The translations under genes and the position numbers were made by a program. Below are positions 1-7,495 of a DNA stretch of 54,179 nucleotides, in pieces (positions within the stretch are counted from its first letter, which is position 1; every line of letters starts with the position of its first letter). This stretch comes from Chlamydiota bacterium. Its GTDB lineage: Bacteria > Chlamydiota > Chlamydiia > Chlamydiales > Rhabdochlamydiaceae. Where the stretch lies: contig JABDFI010000008.1 in the NCBI GenBank assembly GCA_013286595.1, forward strand, positions 1 to 54,179, read 5' to 3'. A model generated the notes under the pieces. The model did no database searches and was not told the DNA's origin. It saw only the letters and a list, made by a program, of their open reading frames with translations.

Positions 1-72
1 TTAATATATTTTTATTAAAGTTTTTTTGTAATTATTTAACAATCATTATAAACAATTAAAAGAGGATAAATT

Positions 73-576
73 ATGTCTATAGTCGTGAGAGAAGAATCAT
101 CCAAATGGGATGAACAACCTAAACTGATTGAGGATTATATTCCGAAAACAATTTTTCAAGGTTCTTTGCAGAAGTTCTGTATATTCCACGATAGCCACTC
201 AATGGATAATAATATTATGGAAATCAGGCACAAAAATGGTAGTATAAAGGTATATGAGCGTATAGTAGTATCAAACTATAACATCTCTGGAGCTGGTGGC
301 TGTTATCTTCGGGTGGCTGAACATTCATATGTTCCAGGCGTCACGTATGTCCGCTATACGCCTGAAGATTCATTTGTATGGGATAAGATCATCCTTGATG
401 CTTTCAAGACGGAAAATAAAGATATCGAAACCATAGAGAGCCTCGCTGTTCACTCAATCGCTGCTCGAGATTTCCTAGTTATCAATGTTTTACAAGATCA
501 CCTTCCTAAGGATCTTGGAAAAATGATTGTCTCTTTTCTGCAAAAAATCCCCTTCCTAAGGACCTTGGAAAAATGA
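73..576 (+). CDS. Hypothetical protein, 3' end altered by a tandem duplication
   Basis: I do not recognise this 167-residue protein. It starts at ATG 73 after a purine-rich stretch (agaggat) and has no signal peptide or membrane segment. Near its end it reads LPKDLGKMIVSFLQ, which resembles the core of an F-box-like helix, but this is a weak similarity. The last 23 residues are odd: a 50-bp direct repeat (501-550 and 551-600) puts the second copy out of frame. Read in the other frame, the second copy gives LPKDLGKMIVSYLQKLRQ and a stop at 609, which is probably the ancestral C-terminus. An intrinsic terminator follows at 621-641. The coding call is fairly safe; the function is unknown. Confidence 0.7.
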   Translation: MSIVVREESSKWDEQPKLIEDYIPKTIFQGSLQKFCIFHDSHSMDNNIMEIRHKNGSIKVYERIVVSNYNISGAGGCYLRVAEHSYVPGVTYVRYTPEDSFVWDKIILDAFKTENKDIETIESLAVHSIAARDFLVINVLQDHLPKDLGKMIVSFLQKIPFLRTLEK

Positions 577-600
577 TTGTCTCTTATCTGCAAAAACTTC
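501..600. repeat. 50-bp tandem duplication inside the first gene
   Basis: Two adjacent copies begin CCTTCCTAAGG at 501 and 551 and differ at a few positions. The period of 50 is not a multiple of three, so the duplication shifts the reading frame and changes the C-terminus of the gene at 73-576. Confidence 0.85.
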
Positions 601-620
601 GGCAGTAATTAAAAATTTTA

Positions 621-641
621 GGTTGCCCGTTTTGGGCAACC
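621..641 (+). terminator. Intrinsic terminator-like hairpin
   Basis: A perfect 8-bp stem (GGTTGCCC / GGGCAACC) with a 5-nt loop lies just after the first gene. The T-tract is weak (ttgtacaatctt), so termination may be partial. Confidence 0.6.
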
Positions 642-726
642 TTGTACAATCTTACGATCCATTCGCTAACGCTCGTCGATATCTTATGAAGAGGATGTAG
701 ACGAAGATCCCAAGAATTAATTCGAT

Positions 727-898
727 TATACTGCGCCTGTTTAGGTTGTGCGAATTTTGACTGGCTACGACTTTGCCAAATCAATCCTCCTCGTCAGCCT
801 TCCCTACGGGAATGGTCTTCCTCGTTCGGACCGCTACGCTTCGATTTGGCTTTGTCTCGTAGAGTCAAAATCCGTACAAACTAAATGGGCGCAGTATA
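727..898. repeat. Imperfect inverted repeat, about 172 bp, MITE-like
   Basis: The arms at 727-782 and 843-898 pair over 56 bp with roughly 80% identity; both begin TATACTGCGCC at the outer end. The short open frames crossing it on both strands look like by-products of the palindrome. The rest of 642-957 holds nothing else that I can support. Confidence 0.6.
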
Positions 899-957
899 CC
901 CTTTCAATCCCAACAAACGTTGACTTATTAAAAAATTGTAATTAGAACAAAATAAAG

Positions 958-1137
958 GAGACAATTGCAAAACTCCCCGACCCAGAAAAATCGATGATGT
1001 TGAGTTAATTTGCCAGCTGCTTAAGCGGTCCTGCCCCATCCCCGAGCACATACTCCAAGCGAGTAGGGCTCGGGGATAGGGTGGAAAAATGGCTCAAAAG
1101 GGCGATTTTGCTGTGGCGTGGAGTTTGCAATTGCCTC
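958..1137. mobile_element. Family A non-autonomous element, long form, upstream of ku
   Basis: This 180-bp element has ends GAGACAATTGC and GCAATTGCCTC and is flanked by a 4-bp direct repeat AAAG (954-957 and 1138-1141). It is closely related to the copy inside ligD (2769-2950) and to the truncated copy at 49111. It contains an internal stem (CCCCGAGC / GCTCGGGG) and no gene. It separates ku from whatever promoter lay upstream and leaves only about 20 bp before the ku start codon. Confidence 0.85.
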
Positions 1138-1158
1138 AAAGGGGTGGAAAGGGGATTC

Positions 1159-2028
1159 ATGCGCTCTATTTGGAAGGGATTTATTAGTTTCGGATTAGTT
1201 AATATTCCTGTGAGAATGTACACCGCCTCACAAGATAAAGAAATTTCATTTGTTCTTCTGCATAAAAAAGATCTCTCGCACATCCACTATGCCAGGATCT
1301 GTGAGGCTGAGAACAAAGAAGTTCCCTGGGAAGAGATTGTCAAAGGTTTCGAGATGGAAAATGGCAATGTTGTTGTTTTCCAAGATAGTGATTTTGAAAA
1401 GGTGAATGGAAAAAAAACCAGAACCATTGAAATCATGAATTTTATCGACGAGGATGAAATTGATTCGATTTATTATGTCAGACCTTATTTTTTAGAGCCG
1501 GACAAGAATGGGGAAAAAGCCTACGCCTTATTGCGAGATGCTTTAAAGAAATCCAAGAGAGTGGGATTAGCCAAGTACGTTTTAAGAAATAGAGAGCACT
1601 TGGCTGTGGTGAAATTTTATGATAACATGATCATCATTAATGAATTGCGTTATGAATCTGAACTGAGGAAATCCAAGGAATTAAAGATTCCAGCTGTTGT
1701 TACTCAATCTAAAGAGATCAACATGGCGATTGAACTCATCGACCAACTCACGGTCTCTTTTAATCCTAAAAAATACAAAGACACCTATGTAGAAGAAGTC
1801 AAGCAGATCATCAAGCGTAAAGCACACGGTCGTCCCCTTCAACCAAAAAAGGAAAAGCATCCCTCTCCGAAAGTGCATGATATCATGACTCTTTTAGAAG
1901 AGAGTTTAGGAAAAAAAATCCTCAAAAAGACTGAAAAGTGCGTAAGCTCAAAGCCTATCAGGCTAAACGAGATTTTAAGCAAACCAAAGAACCTAAAGGT
2001 TCGTCGAAAAAATTTTCTTCGGCTTTAA
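1159..2028 (+). CDS. ku: Ku homodimeric DNA end-binding protein of bacterial NHEJ
   Basis: Bacterial Ku binds double-strand DNA ends as a ring-shaped homodimer and recruits LigD. The protein opens MRSIWKGFISFGLVNIPV, the hallmark Ku N-terminus, and keeps the family length of about 290 residues (289 here). The open frame extends upstream to a GTG at 1081, but those 26 extra residues come from the mobile element at 958-1137. ATG 1159 has a good purine-rich site (ggaaagggg) and matches the family start. The last part is lysine-rich, as in other Ku C-termini. The gene overlaps ligD by 91 bp in another frame, so the two are very likely co-transcribed and translationally linked. Confidence 0.93.
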   Translation: MRSIWKGFISFGLVNIPVRMYTASQDKEISFVLLHKKDLSHIHYARICEAENKEVPWEEIVKGFEMENGNVVVFQDSDFEKVNGKKTRTIEIMNFIDEDEIDSIYYVRPYFLEPDKNGEKAYALLRDALKKSKRVGLAKYVLRNREHLAVVKFYDNMIIINELRYESELRKSKELKIPAVVTQSKEINMAIELIDQLTVSFNPKKYKDTYVEEVKQIIKRKAHGRPLQPKKEKHPSPKVHDIMTLLEESLGKKILKKTEKCVSSKPIRLNEILSKPKNLKVRRKNFLRL

Positions 2029-4451
2029 GCTTTTGCGTGCAAAAGCACGCTGCTCGTCATCTTCATTACGATGTCCGTTTAGAATGTAGAGGAGTGCTTT
2101 TGAGTTGGGCAGTGCCTAAAGGTCCTTCCTTGAATCCTAAAGATAAGCGTTTGGCGATTCACGTCGAAGATCATCCTTTGGACTACCAGTATTTTGAGGG
2201 GATCATCCCTAAAGGCAATTATGGGGCAGGAACTGTGGAACGGTGGGATTTTGGTCATTTTACGATGTCCCATACTGACAAGCGGCAGGATATTGAAAAA
2301 AATCTTCTTGAGGGAGTAAAGAAAGGACATTTTTCCGTCATTCTTCACGGAAAAAAATTAGAAGGGGAGTTTATTTTTCATCGCCTACAGGGAAAAGAGT
2401 GGTTGATGATGAAACGAAAAGATTCTCACTCATCTCCAAAAGTGTTACAGCACGCTGTAGAAAAAATGCCTGGGTTCATTTCTCCTATGCTGGCCACTTT
2501 AATTGATGCGCCTTTCGATGATGAAGGGTGGTTGTTTGAAGTCAAATGGGATGGGTATCGAGCTTTAGCGTATGTTCAGCGGGGAAAAGTTCAATTAAAA
2601 TCCCGGAATAATCTTCTATTTAATCGGCAATTTCCCTCTATTGTACAAGAACTGGAGCGCATTCCCAATTCTGTTGTTCTCGATGGCGAAATTGTCGCGG
2701 TGGATTCTAAAGGAAAATCCCATTTTCAGCTCTTGCAGAACTACCAACAAGGAAAAGCAGAAACGCTAGAGGCAGTTGCAAAACTCCCCGACCCAGAAAA
2801 ATCGATGATTTTGAGTCAGTTTGCCAGCCGCTTGAGCGGCCGTGGCCCCATCCCCGAGCACATACTCCAAGCGAGTAGGGCTCGGGGATGGGGTGGCAAA
2901 ATGGCTCAAAAGGGCGATTTTGCTGGGTCGGGGAATTTTGCAACTGCCTCGCTATGCTATTACGTTTTTGATATCCTTTATAAAGATGGTCAAAATTTGC
3001 GCTCTTTTCCTTTAATCGAGCGAAAAAAGATTCTAAAAGAGTACTTAAAGCAATTATCTCTTCCTCTTATCCGTTTGAGCGATCATGTCCTAAAAACGGG
3101 GAAAGCTTTCTTCAAAGCAGCGCAGAAAGAAAATTTAGAAGGGATCATGGGGAAAAAAATCGAGAGTGTGTATCAATCGCGTCGTACCAAGGATTGGGTG
3201 AAAATTAAAACGGGGCAAAGACAGGAAGTTGTCATCTGTGGTTTTACCGAACCAAAAGGTTCTCGAATGAAATTTGGAGCTTTAATTGCAGGTGTCTATG
3301 AGGAAAAAAAACTGCGTTATGCTGGGCATGTTGGCGGTGGGTTTAGCGAGGCTTCTTTAAAAGAGATCTATCAACAGCTTCGTCCTTTAATCTCACGACA
3401 ATGTCCCTTTAAACAAGCGCCTAAAGTCAATTCACCTGTAACGTGGGTAAAACCTCATTTAATGGCTGAGGTCTCTTTTACCGAGTGGACAAAGGATAAC
3501 ATCATGAGGCATCCCATTTTTCAAGGACTGAGAAAGGATAAAAATCCCAAAACGGTTAAGAAAGAAAGCCCCTCTATAGGAACTCATTTAGACAAAATTT
3601 ATTGGCCCAAGGAGAAGTACACCAAAGGAGATTTACTCAAGTACTATCAAGAGATAGCTCCTTTTATTCTCCCCTATCTGAAAAATCGACCTATTTTCTT
3701 GCATCGTTTACCCGAGGGAATTAAAGGGCACGGATTTTATCAAAAAAACGTTAAAGCAGCTCTTCCAGAGGGTATTAAAACTACCCCCATCAAGCATCAA
3801 GGCAAGGTGTATCACTACCTTCAAATCAATGACCTGAAAAGCTTGATGTATGCTGTGAATATGGGAAGTATTGATTTACATCCTTTTATGTCTCAGATTT
3901 CCCATTTGGATAAACCCGATTACTGTGTCATCGATTTAGATCCCCATGGGGTGAGTTTTGAGTGCGTTGTGGAAGCAGCTCTTGTAACGCATGAAATTTT
4001 AGAAAAAATCAAAGTGAAGCACTATTGCAAAACCTCGGGAGGAAATGGCTTACATATTCTCATCCCTCTTCATGCGAGGTACAATTTTGAACAATCTAAG
4101 CAATTTGCAGAGATCATCTGTCGTCTTGTCAATAAGCGCTTACCTAAGACAACCTCGGTTATCCGCGCTCCGGGAAAGAGATTAAAAAAGGTATACTTAG
4201 ACTATTTGCAAAATCGGTATGCACAGGCCATCGCAGCCCCTTACTGTGTTCGTCCACGTCCTGGCGCAACTGTATCGACCCCATTATCTTGGGATGAGGT
4301 CGATCAGGATTTAGACATTTCACAATATACAATACAAACTGTTCCAAAACGGTTGAAGCGAATAGGAGATATTTTCAACCCTGTTTTAGGGACAGGTGTT
4401 AATCTCAAAGCCGCTCTTTCTTCTATTAAGCGGCTTTTCGGGGAACTTTAG
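1938..4451 (+). CDS. ligD: Multifunctional ATP-dependent DNA ligase LigD (PE-ligase-polymerase)
   Basis: LigD processes and seals broken ends held by Ku. The order is phosphoesterase domain (residues about 5-150, with QKHAARHLHYD), adenylating ligase domain (about 180-490, nucleotidyl lysine K203 in KWDG), then archaeo-eukaryotic primase-type polymerase domain (about 555-837). This is the Pseudomonas-type order. Translation starts at GTG 1938, inside the ku 3' end; the start is supported by the KRDFKQTKEP block typical of the PE N-terminus. A family A element lies in frame at 2769-2950 and adds 62 residues (about 278-339) inside the ligase domain. Without it the protein reads AETLCYYVFDILYKDG, a normal LigD stretch. 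Activity with the insert is uncertain. The 3' end overlaps a convergent small gene. Confidence 0.93.
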   Translation: MRKLKAYQAKRDFKQTKEPKGSSKKFSSALSFCVQKHAARHLHYDVRLECRGVLLSWAVPKGPSLNPKDKRLAIHVEDHPLDYQYFEGIIPKGNYGAGTVERWDFGHFTMSHTDKRQDIEKNLLEGVKKGHFSVILHGKKLEGEFIFHRLQGKEWLMMKRKDSHSSPKVLQHAVEKMPGFISPMLATLIDAPFDDEGWLFEVKWDGYRALAYVQRGKVQLKSRNNLLFNRQFPSIVQELERIPNSVVLDGEIVAVDSKGKSHFQLLQNYQQGKAETLEAVAKLPDPEKSMILSQFASRLSGRGPIPEHILQASRARGWGGKMAQKGDFAGSGNFATASLCYYVFDILYKDGQNLRSFPLIERKKILKEYLKQLSLPLIRLSDHVLKTGKAFFKAAQKENLEGIMGKKIESVYQSRRTKDWVKIKTGQRQEVVICGFTEPKGSRMKFGALIAGVYEEKKLRYAGHVGGGFSEASLKEIYQQLRPLISRQCPFKQAPKVNSPVTWVKPHLMAEVSFTEWTKDNIMRHPIFQGLRKDKNPKTVKKESPSIGTHLDKIYWPKEKYTKGDLLKYYQEIAPFILPYLKNRPIFLHRLPEGIKGHGFYQKNVKAALPEGIKTTPIKHQGKVYHYLQINDLKSLMYAVNMGSIDLHPFMSQISHLDKPDYCVIDLDPHGVSFECVVEAALVTHEILEKIKVKHYCKTSGGNGLHILIPLHARYNFEQSKQFAEIICRLVNKRLPKTTSVIRAPGKRLKKVYLDYLQNRYAQAIAAPYCVRPRPGATVSTPLSWDEVDQDLDISQYTIQTVPKRLKRIGDIFNPVLGTGVNLKAALSSIKRLFGEL
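2769..2950. mobile_element. Family A element inserted in frame within ligD
   Basis: The 182-bp element has perfect 11-bp ends GAGGCAGTTGC / GCAACTGCCTC and a 4-bp target duplication GCTA (2765-2768 and 2951-2954). Element plus duplication is 186 bp, or 62 codons, and it contains no stop in the ligD frame. It is very similar to the copy at 958-1137. Confidence 0.93.
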
Positions 4452-4605
4452 CGCCTTTTTTTCTAGCTTCTGAAAGGCCGATGGCTATAGCTTGTTTTCT
4501 GCTGCTAACAGTTTTTTTGCTTTTGCCCGATTTTAAAGTGCCTTCTTTCATTTTATGCATAGCGCGTTTGACGCTTGCTTGTGATGATTTACCATATTTT
4601 GCCAT
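4426..4605 (-). CDS. Small basic DUF6496-like protein
   Basis: This 59-residue protein starts at ATG 4605 (MAKYGKSSQASVKRAMHKMK) and ends at TAA 4426. It contains SRKQAIAIGLSEARKKG, the signature of small lysine-rich proteins I know as DUF6496, found in many soil bacteria, often near stress genes. It is very basic and could bind nucleic acid, but no function is established that I know of. The 3' end overlaps the ligD stop by 26 bp in convergent orientation. It probably belongs with the stress-type genes just upstream on the same strand. Confidence 0.8.
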   Translation of the reverse strand: MAKYGKSSQASVKRAMHKMKEGTLKSGKSKKTVSSRKQAIAIGLSEARKKGAKVPRKAA

Positions 4606-4652
4606 ATATACCCAAATAAACTCAAAAATGGGTTTGCAATTGCCTCTATAGT

Positions 4653-5162
4653 TTAAGCCGCTTGTTTCAATGCCTTGAGATTAATTCCTTTGGTAAAGGT
4701 CGTGCCTTCTGCAATTTCTGTTAACTTCTTATTCGCATTGCCCTCTTCTTTAGCAGTATCTTCGAGCAAATCGTAAATGCGATAGTATTCAAAGCTCTTC
4801 GCTAAGGATTTCAATGCCCCATAGGAAGCGATCTCAAAGTGCTCGACATGCTGTGCGCAATTGATGAGTGCAGCATCTTTTACGTGAGCTGTATAACGAG
4901 CTTGGATGACCCGACCAGCTTCAGCTAATAGATGTTTCATTGCTTTTGAGTGTACTCTCAAAGGTCTTCGATCCAATTGTTTGAAAATCAATTCTAAGCG
5001 GCGAACTTGCCCCTTAGTTTCTTTAAGGTGATGTCGCAGTGCATCCTTTAATTCTTTTGAAGAAGCTGCTTTGATGACATTCGGTAGGGCCTTGATAATT
5101 TGTTTCTCTGCATCGAGCATGAGAGAAAGTTCATTTAGGAATAACTCATGTAAGTTTTTCAT
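4653..5162 (-). CDS. YciE/YciF-like ferritin-fold protein (DUF892)
   Basis: The 169-residue protein opens MKNLHELFLNELSLMLDAEK, typical of the DUF892 family of ferritin-like four-helix proteins. These are linked to general stress in enterobacteria; their reaction is unsettled. Conserved acidic residues and histidines of a possible di-iron site are present (ELSLMLDAEK, HVEHFEIASYG, EDTAKEE). I chose ATG 5162 rather than the TTG at 5168, because ATG lies 2 nt after the stop of the CsbD-like gene (TGA 5167-5165) and matches the family start. The tight spacing implies an operon with that gene. A lone family A end (4636-4646) lies just downstream. Confidence 0.87.
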   Translation of the reverse strand: MKNLHELFLNELSLMLDAEKQIIKALPNVIKAASSKELKDALRHHLKETKGQVRRLELIFKQLDRRPLRVHSKAMKHLLAEAGRVIQARYTAHVKDAALINCAQHVEHFEIASYGALKSLAKSFEYYRIYDLLEDTAKEEGNANKKLTEIAEGTTFTKGINLKALKQAA

Positions 5163-5164
5163 GC

Positions 5165-5482
5165 TCAACCTACTTTTCTACGCTTCGATTTGCCTTCTCC
5201 TTCGTCATCTTCTCCTTTATAGAGATCGCGTTTTTCCTTGGGAAAATCCTTATAAGATTCACGTTCAGAAACATCGAGGTTTTTGTAAAAGGAGTCTTCA
5301 AAGCGTTCGAGTTCATCTGCTGCTCGTTTTTTTTCCCAACCATAGCGTTCTTCTAAAGATCCGAGGAGCTGTTCTCTTTTTCCATTGATGCGAGTGAGGT
5401 CATCATCAGTAAGCTTGCCCCATTTCTCTTTGACTTTTCCTTTTAATTGATGCCATTTTCCTGAAAAAATATCTTCGTTCAT
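5165..5482 (-). CDS. CsbD-like stress protein with charged C-terminal extension
   Basis: Residues 1-60 match the CsbD family: MNEDIFSGKWHQLKGKVKEK followed by WGKLTDDDL. CsbD is a small general-stress protein of unknown mechanism, controlled by sigma-B in Bacillus. Here the protein has 105 residues, longer than the usual 60-70. The extra part is highly charged and ends in a lysine/arginine-rich run (KGEDDEGEGKSKRRKVG). It is the first gene of a two-gene unit with the DUF892 gene; the 96 bp upstream (5483-5578) are AT-rich and probably hold the promoter. Confidence 0.85.
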   Translation of the reverse strand: MNEDIFSGKWHQLKGKVKEKWGKLTDDDLTRINGKREQLLGSLEERYGWEKKRAADELERFEDSFYKNLDVSERESYKDFPKEKRDLYKGEDDEGEGKSKRRKVG

Positions 5483-5578
5483 GAATTACCTCACTTAATT
5501 GGTTTGTGTTGCCTGTAATTTAATTTTTATTAAAAAATAATTATTATGTCAATTAAATAGTGATTAATAGTTTTAATA

Positions 5579-5923
5579 TTATTTAATGTCTTTAATCATG
5601 AATTTGTGAAAAAACCGATGGAAAAGGGGGGTGAGAAAAATGGCAATGGCGACCAGGAAGATGACTCCGCTGAAAATAGCGTAAGATCCTGCAAAAAGTT
5701 TACCTTTTTCAGTCACTAGGGGGTCGACGGGACCCATGCCCGATAAGATCATGGCGGCATTCTCATAAGAACTTATCCAGTCCATCTCCTCAAAGGTATG
5801 ATATCCCCATATGCCAATTAAGAGGGAAATAAGAATAATGCCTCCTCCTAAAAGAAGATTGCACATCATCCTTTTGACAAACTTAGAGAGCGGAAGTAAA
5901 GGTCGATAACGGCTTTCGTACAT
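5579..5923 (-). CDS. Small two-helix inner-membrane protein
   Basis: This 114-residue protein has two clear hydrophobic segments (about residues 22-42 and 80-100) separated by a loop containing AAMILSGMGPVDPL. I recall that motif from small membrane proteins in many proteobacteria, some loosely annotated as related to two-pore potassium channels. No selectivity-filter motif is visible, so I do not assign channel function. It lies on the same strand as the CsbD/DUF892 pair but 96 bp upstream and probably has its own promoter. Confidence 0.72.
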   Translation of the reverse strand: MYESRYRPLLPLSKFVKRMMCNLLLGGGIILISLLIGIWGYHTFEEMDWISSYENAAMILSGMGPVDPLVTEKGKLFAGSYAIFSGVIFLVAIAIFLTPLFHRFFHKFMIKDIK

Positions 5924-6133
5924 AGCCTTTATGTATCATAGAGTGAATTTTGTTTCAATTTTAAGGTTTCAGAATTTTGAAAATATTCGCGTATAATTAT
6001 CGATCAACTACTTAAACAAGTTAATTTAGTTTAATTACAGTTGTTAGATTAATTTATATTGATATGTTAATTGTTTAATTTTATTATAAAAATAAAAGAA
6101 CGAAATAAGAAATAGATAATTAAAGGGGGAAGC

Positions 6134-6772
6134 ATGCGAGGTAAAGTAAGGGGGAATCCATGGTTAGATATCTGGGTTCGACCACGAGACACGATCAGAC
6201 ACATCGTTTCCACAAATCCTAAATATGGATTTCTCGCGCTATGTGCCTTGAATGGATTTCCAATGGCTATGAACTTTGCTCAAAGCATGTCATTGGGGCT
6301 AGCGCTTCCTACATGGGCTCTTATCATAGGAGCTTTCATCGTTTGCGGATTTTTAGGGTTCGTTAGCATCTCGTTGTCCAGTCTTTTGATCTTGTGGACA
6401 GGTAAGTGGATTGGTGGAATGGGAAATTATACCACGATCAGGTCAGCTGTAGCATGGTCAAATGTACCCAACTTCATCACTTCATTGACATGGCTTGCCT
6501 TACTCGCCGTATTTGGAGGACTGGTACTCAACCAAGGTTTTTCAGAAACATCGTTTGTCGGGTATCAGGCAGGGATTGTATTCATCATTTTTCTAATTCA
6601 GTCGATCGTCTCCATTTGGGGATTCATCATCTTATTGAAGACTGTAGCAGAAGTTCAAGAATTTTCAGTTTGGCGCGCTCTGCTAAACGTTGTTATCCCA
6701 TTTATAATCGTGGTCGCATTGATCTGGTTAGTGGGGTGGTTGATATGGGGAACAAGTAGCATTGTAAAATAA
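6134..6772 (+). CDS. Yip1-family-like polytopic membrane protein
   Basis: The 212-residue protein has a short soluble N-terminus (NPWLDIWVRPRDTIRHIV) followed by five hydrophobic segments. A start of the form NPWLxIWxxPRxTIRxI is typical of bacterial Yip1-domain proteins, whose function is not well defined. ATG 6134 has a strong site (aaaggggg). It is followed after 13 bp by an exported protein gene, so the two probably form an operon. The 210 bp upstream (5924-6133) are very AT-rich and non-coding and should contain divergent promoters. Confidence 0.8.
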   Translation: MRGKVRGNPWLDIWVRPRDTIRHIVSTNPKYGFLALCALNGFPMAMNFAQSMSLGLALPTWALIIGAFIVCGFLGFVSISLSSLLILWTGKWIGGMGNYTTIRSAVAWSNVPNFITSLTWLALLAVFGGLVLNQGFSETSFVGYQAGIVFIIFLIQSIVSIWGFIILLKTVAEVQEFSVWRALLNVVIPFIIVVALIWLVGWLIWGTSSIVK

Positions 6773-6785
6773 AAGGGAGAAAATC

Positions 6786-7382
6786 ATGTTTAAACATTTT
6801 GTTAATACCTCTAAAGGTGGGATTTTATCTTCCCTTTCAGCGTTGACGTTACTTATTACCCCTCAATTAATCGGAGCGAATAGCTCCATGAGTGAAGCTA
6901 CGACTGAATTAGTAGCAAATCCAGCGCCTTGGAAAGAGTACAAATCGGTATGCGGAAAATGCACGATGAACTTCCCCAAGCAACCCGACCATCTCTCTGA
7001 AAAAATGAGACTCACTCAAGAGGGATTTGACCTTAAGTACGATGCTTACATTTCAGCAGCGGATCAACAGACAATTTATTTGCTCCTCATCGCTCAGTAT
7101 CCTGAATTCGTAGATGAGACATTTGCTAGAATGAGCCTAGAGAGTTTTTTGAACGGGATTTTAACGCATAATCCCAACAACCAATTGATCTTTGCTGATC
7201 TTTCTTTGGTAGATGGTCACGAAGCTTTAGACTTTTTCATCCGCACAGGTGGAGTGTACTTTAAAGGTCGCGCTCTTATGGTTAAGAATAGCCTCTATCT
7301 CATGGCGATGGAATGCGAAGTTCAAAATTACGATGAAGGCAGTTACAATAGCTTCGTCAATTCGTTTCAGTTAAAGAAGTAA
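6786..7382 (+). CDS. Exported protein of unknown function
   Basis: I do not recognise this 198-residue protein. It has an N-terminal signal-like segment (basic start, then SSLSALTLLITPQLIGA at about residues 16-32), so it is probably exported. The mature part begins near an asparagine/serine stretch and includes CGKCTMNFPKQP, a CxxC pair. Its start has an AGGGAGA-type site and it follows the Yip1-like gene by 13 bp. A family A hairpin directly after the stop may end transcription. Confidence 0.7.
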   Translation: MFKHFVNTSKGGILSSLSALTLLITPQLIGANSSMSEATTELVANPAPWKEYKSVCGKCTMNFPKQPDHLSEKMRLTQEGFDLKYDAYISAADQQTIYLLLIAQYPEFVDETFARMSLESFLNGILTHNPNNQLIFADLSLVDGHEALDFFIRTGGVYFKGRALMVKNSLYLMAMECEVQNYDEGSYNSFVNSFQLKK

Positions 7383-7387
7383 CTGAG

Positions 7388-7469
7388 GAAGCAATTGCAA
7401 AACTCCACGCCACAGCAAAATCGTCCTTTTGAGCCATTTTGCTGTGGCGTGGAGTTTTGCAATTGCCTC
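7388..7469. mobile_element. Family A element, short hairpin form
   Basis: This 82-bp element consists of two 34-bp arms around a 14-nt loop. The ends are GAAGCAATTGC and GCAATTGCCTC, and a TGAG target duplication is present (7384-7387 and 7470-7473). It sits between two convergent genes and could act as a bidirectional terminator. The interior equals the right end of the long form folded back on itself. Confidence 0.88.
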
Positions 7470-7495
7470 TGAGACTCTGAGCTCACTTGTTGGGC

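Noticed and set aside
584-945. Open frames of 66 and 65 residues on opposite strands
   Set aside because: They lie over a terminator and an imperfect inverted repeat, lack good ribosome sites and resemble no known protein.
1081-1158. N-terminal extension of Ku from GTG 1081
   Set aside because: The extra 26 residues come from a mobile element; ATG 1159 has a ribosome site and the canonical Ku start.
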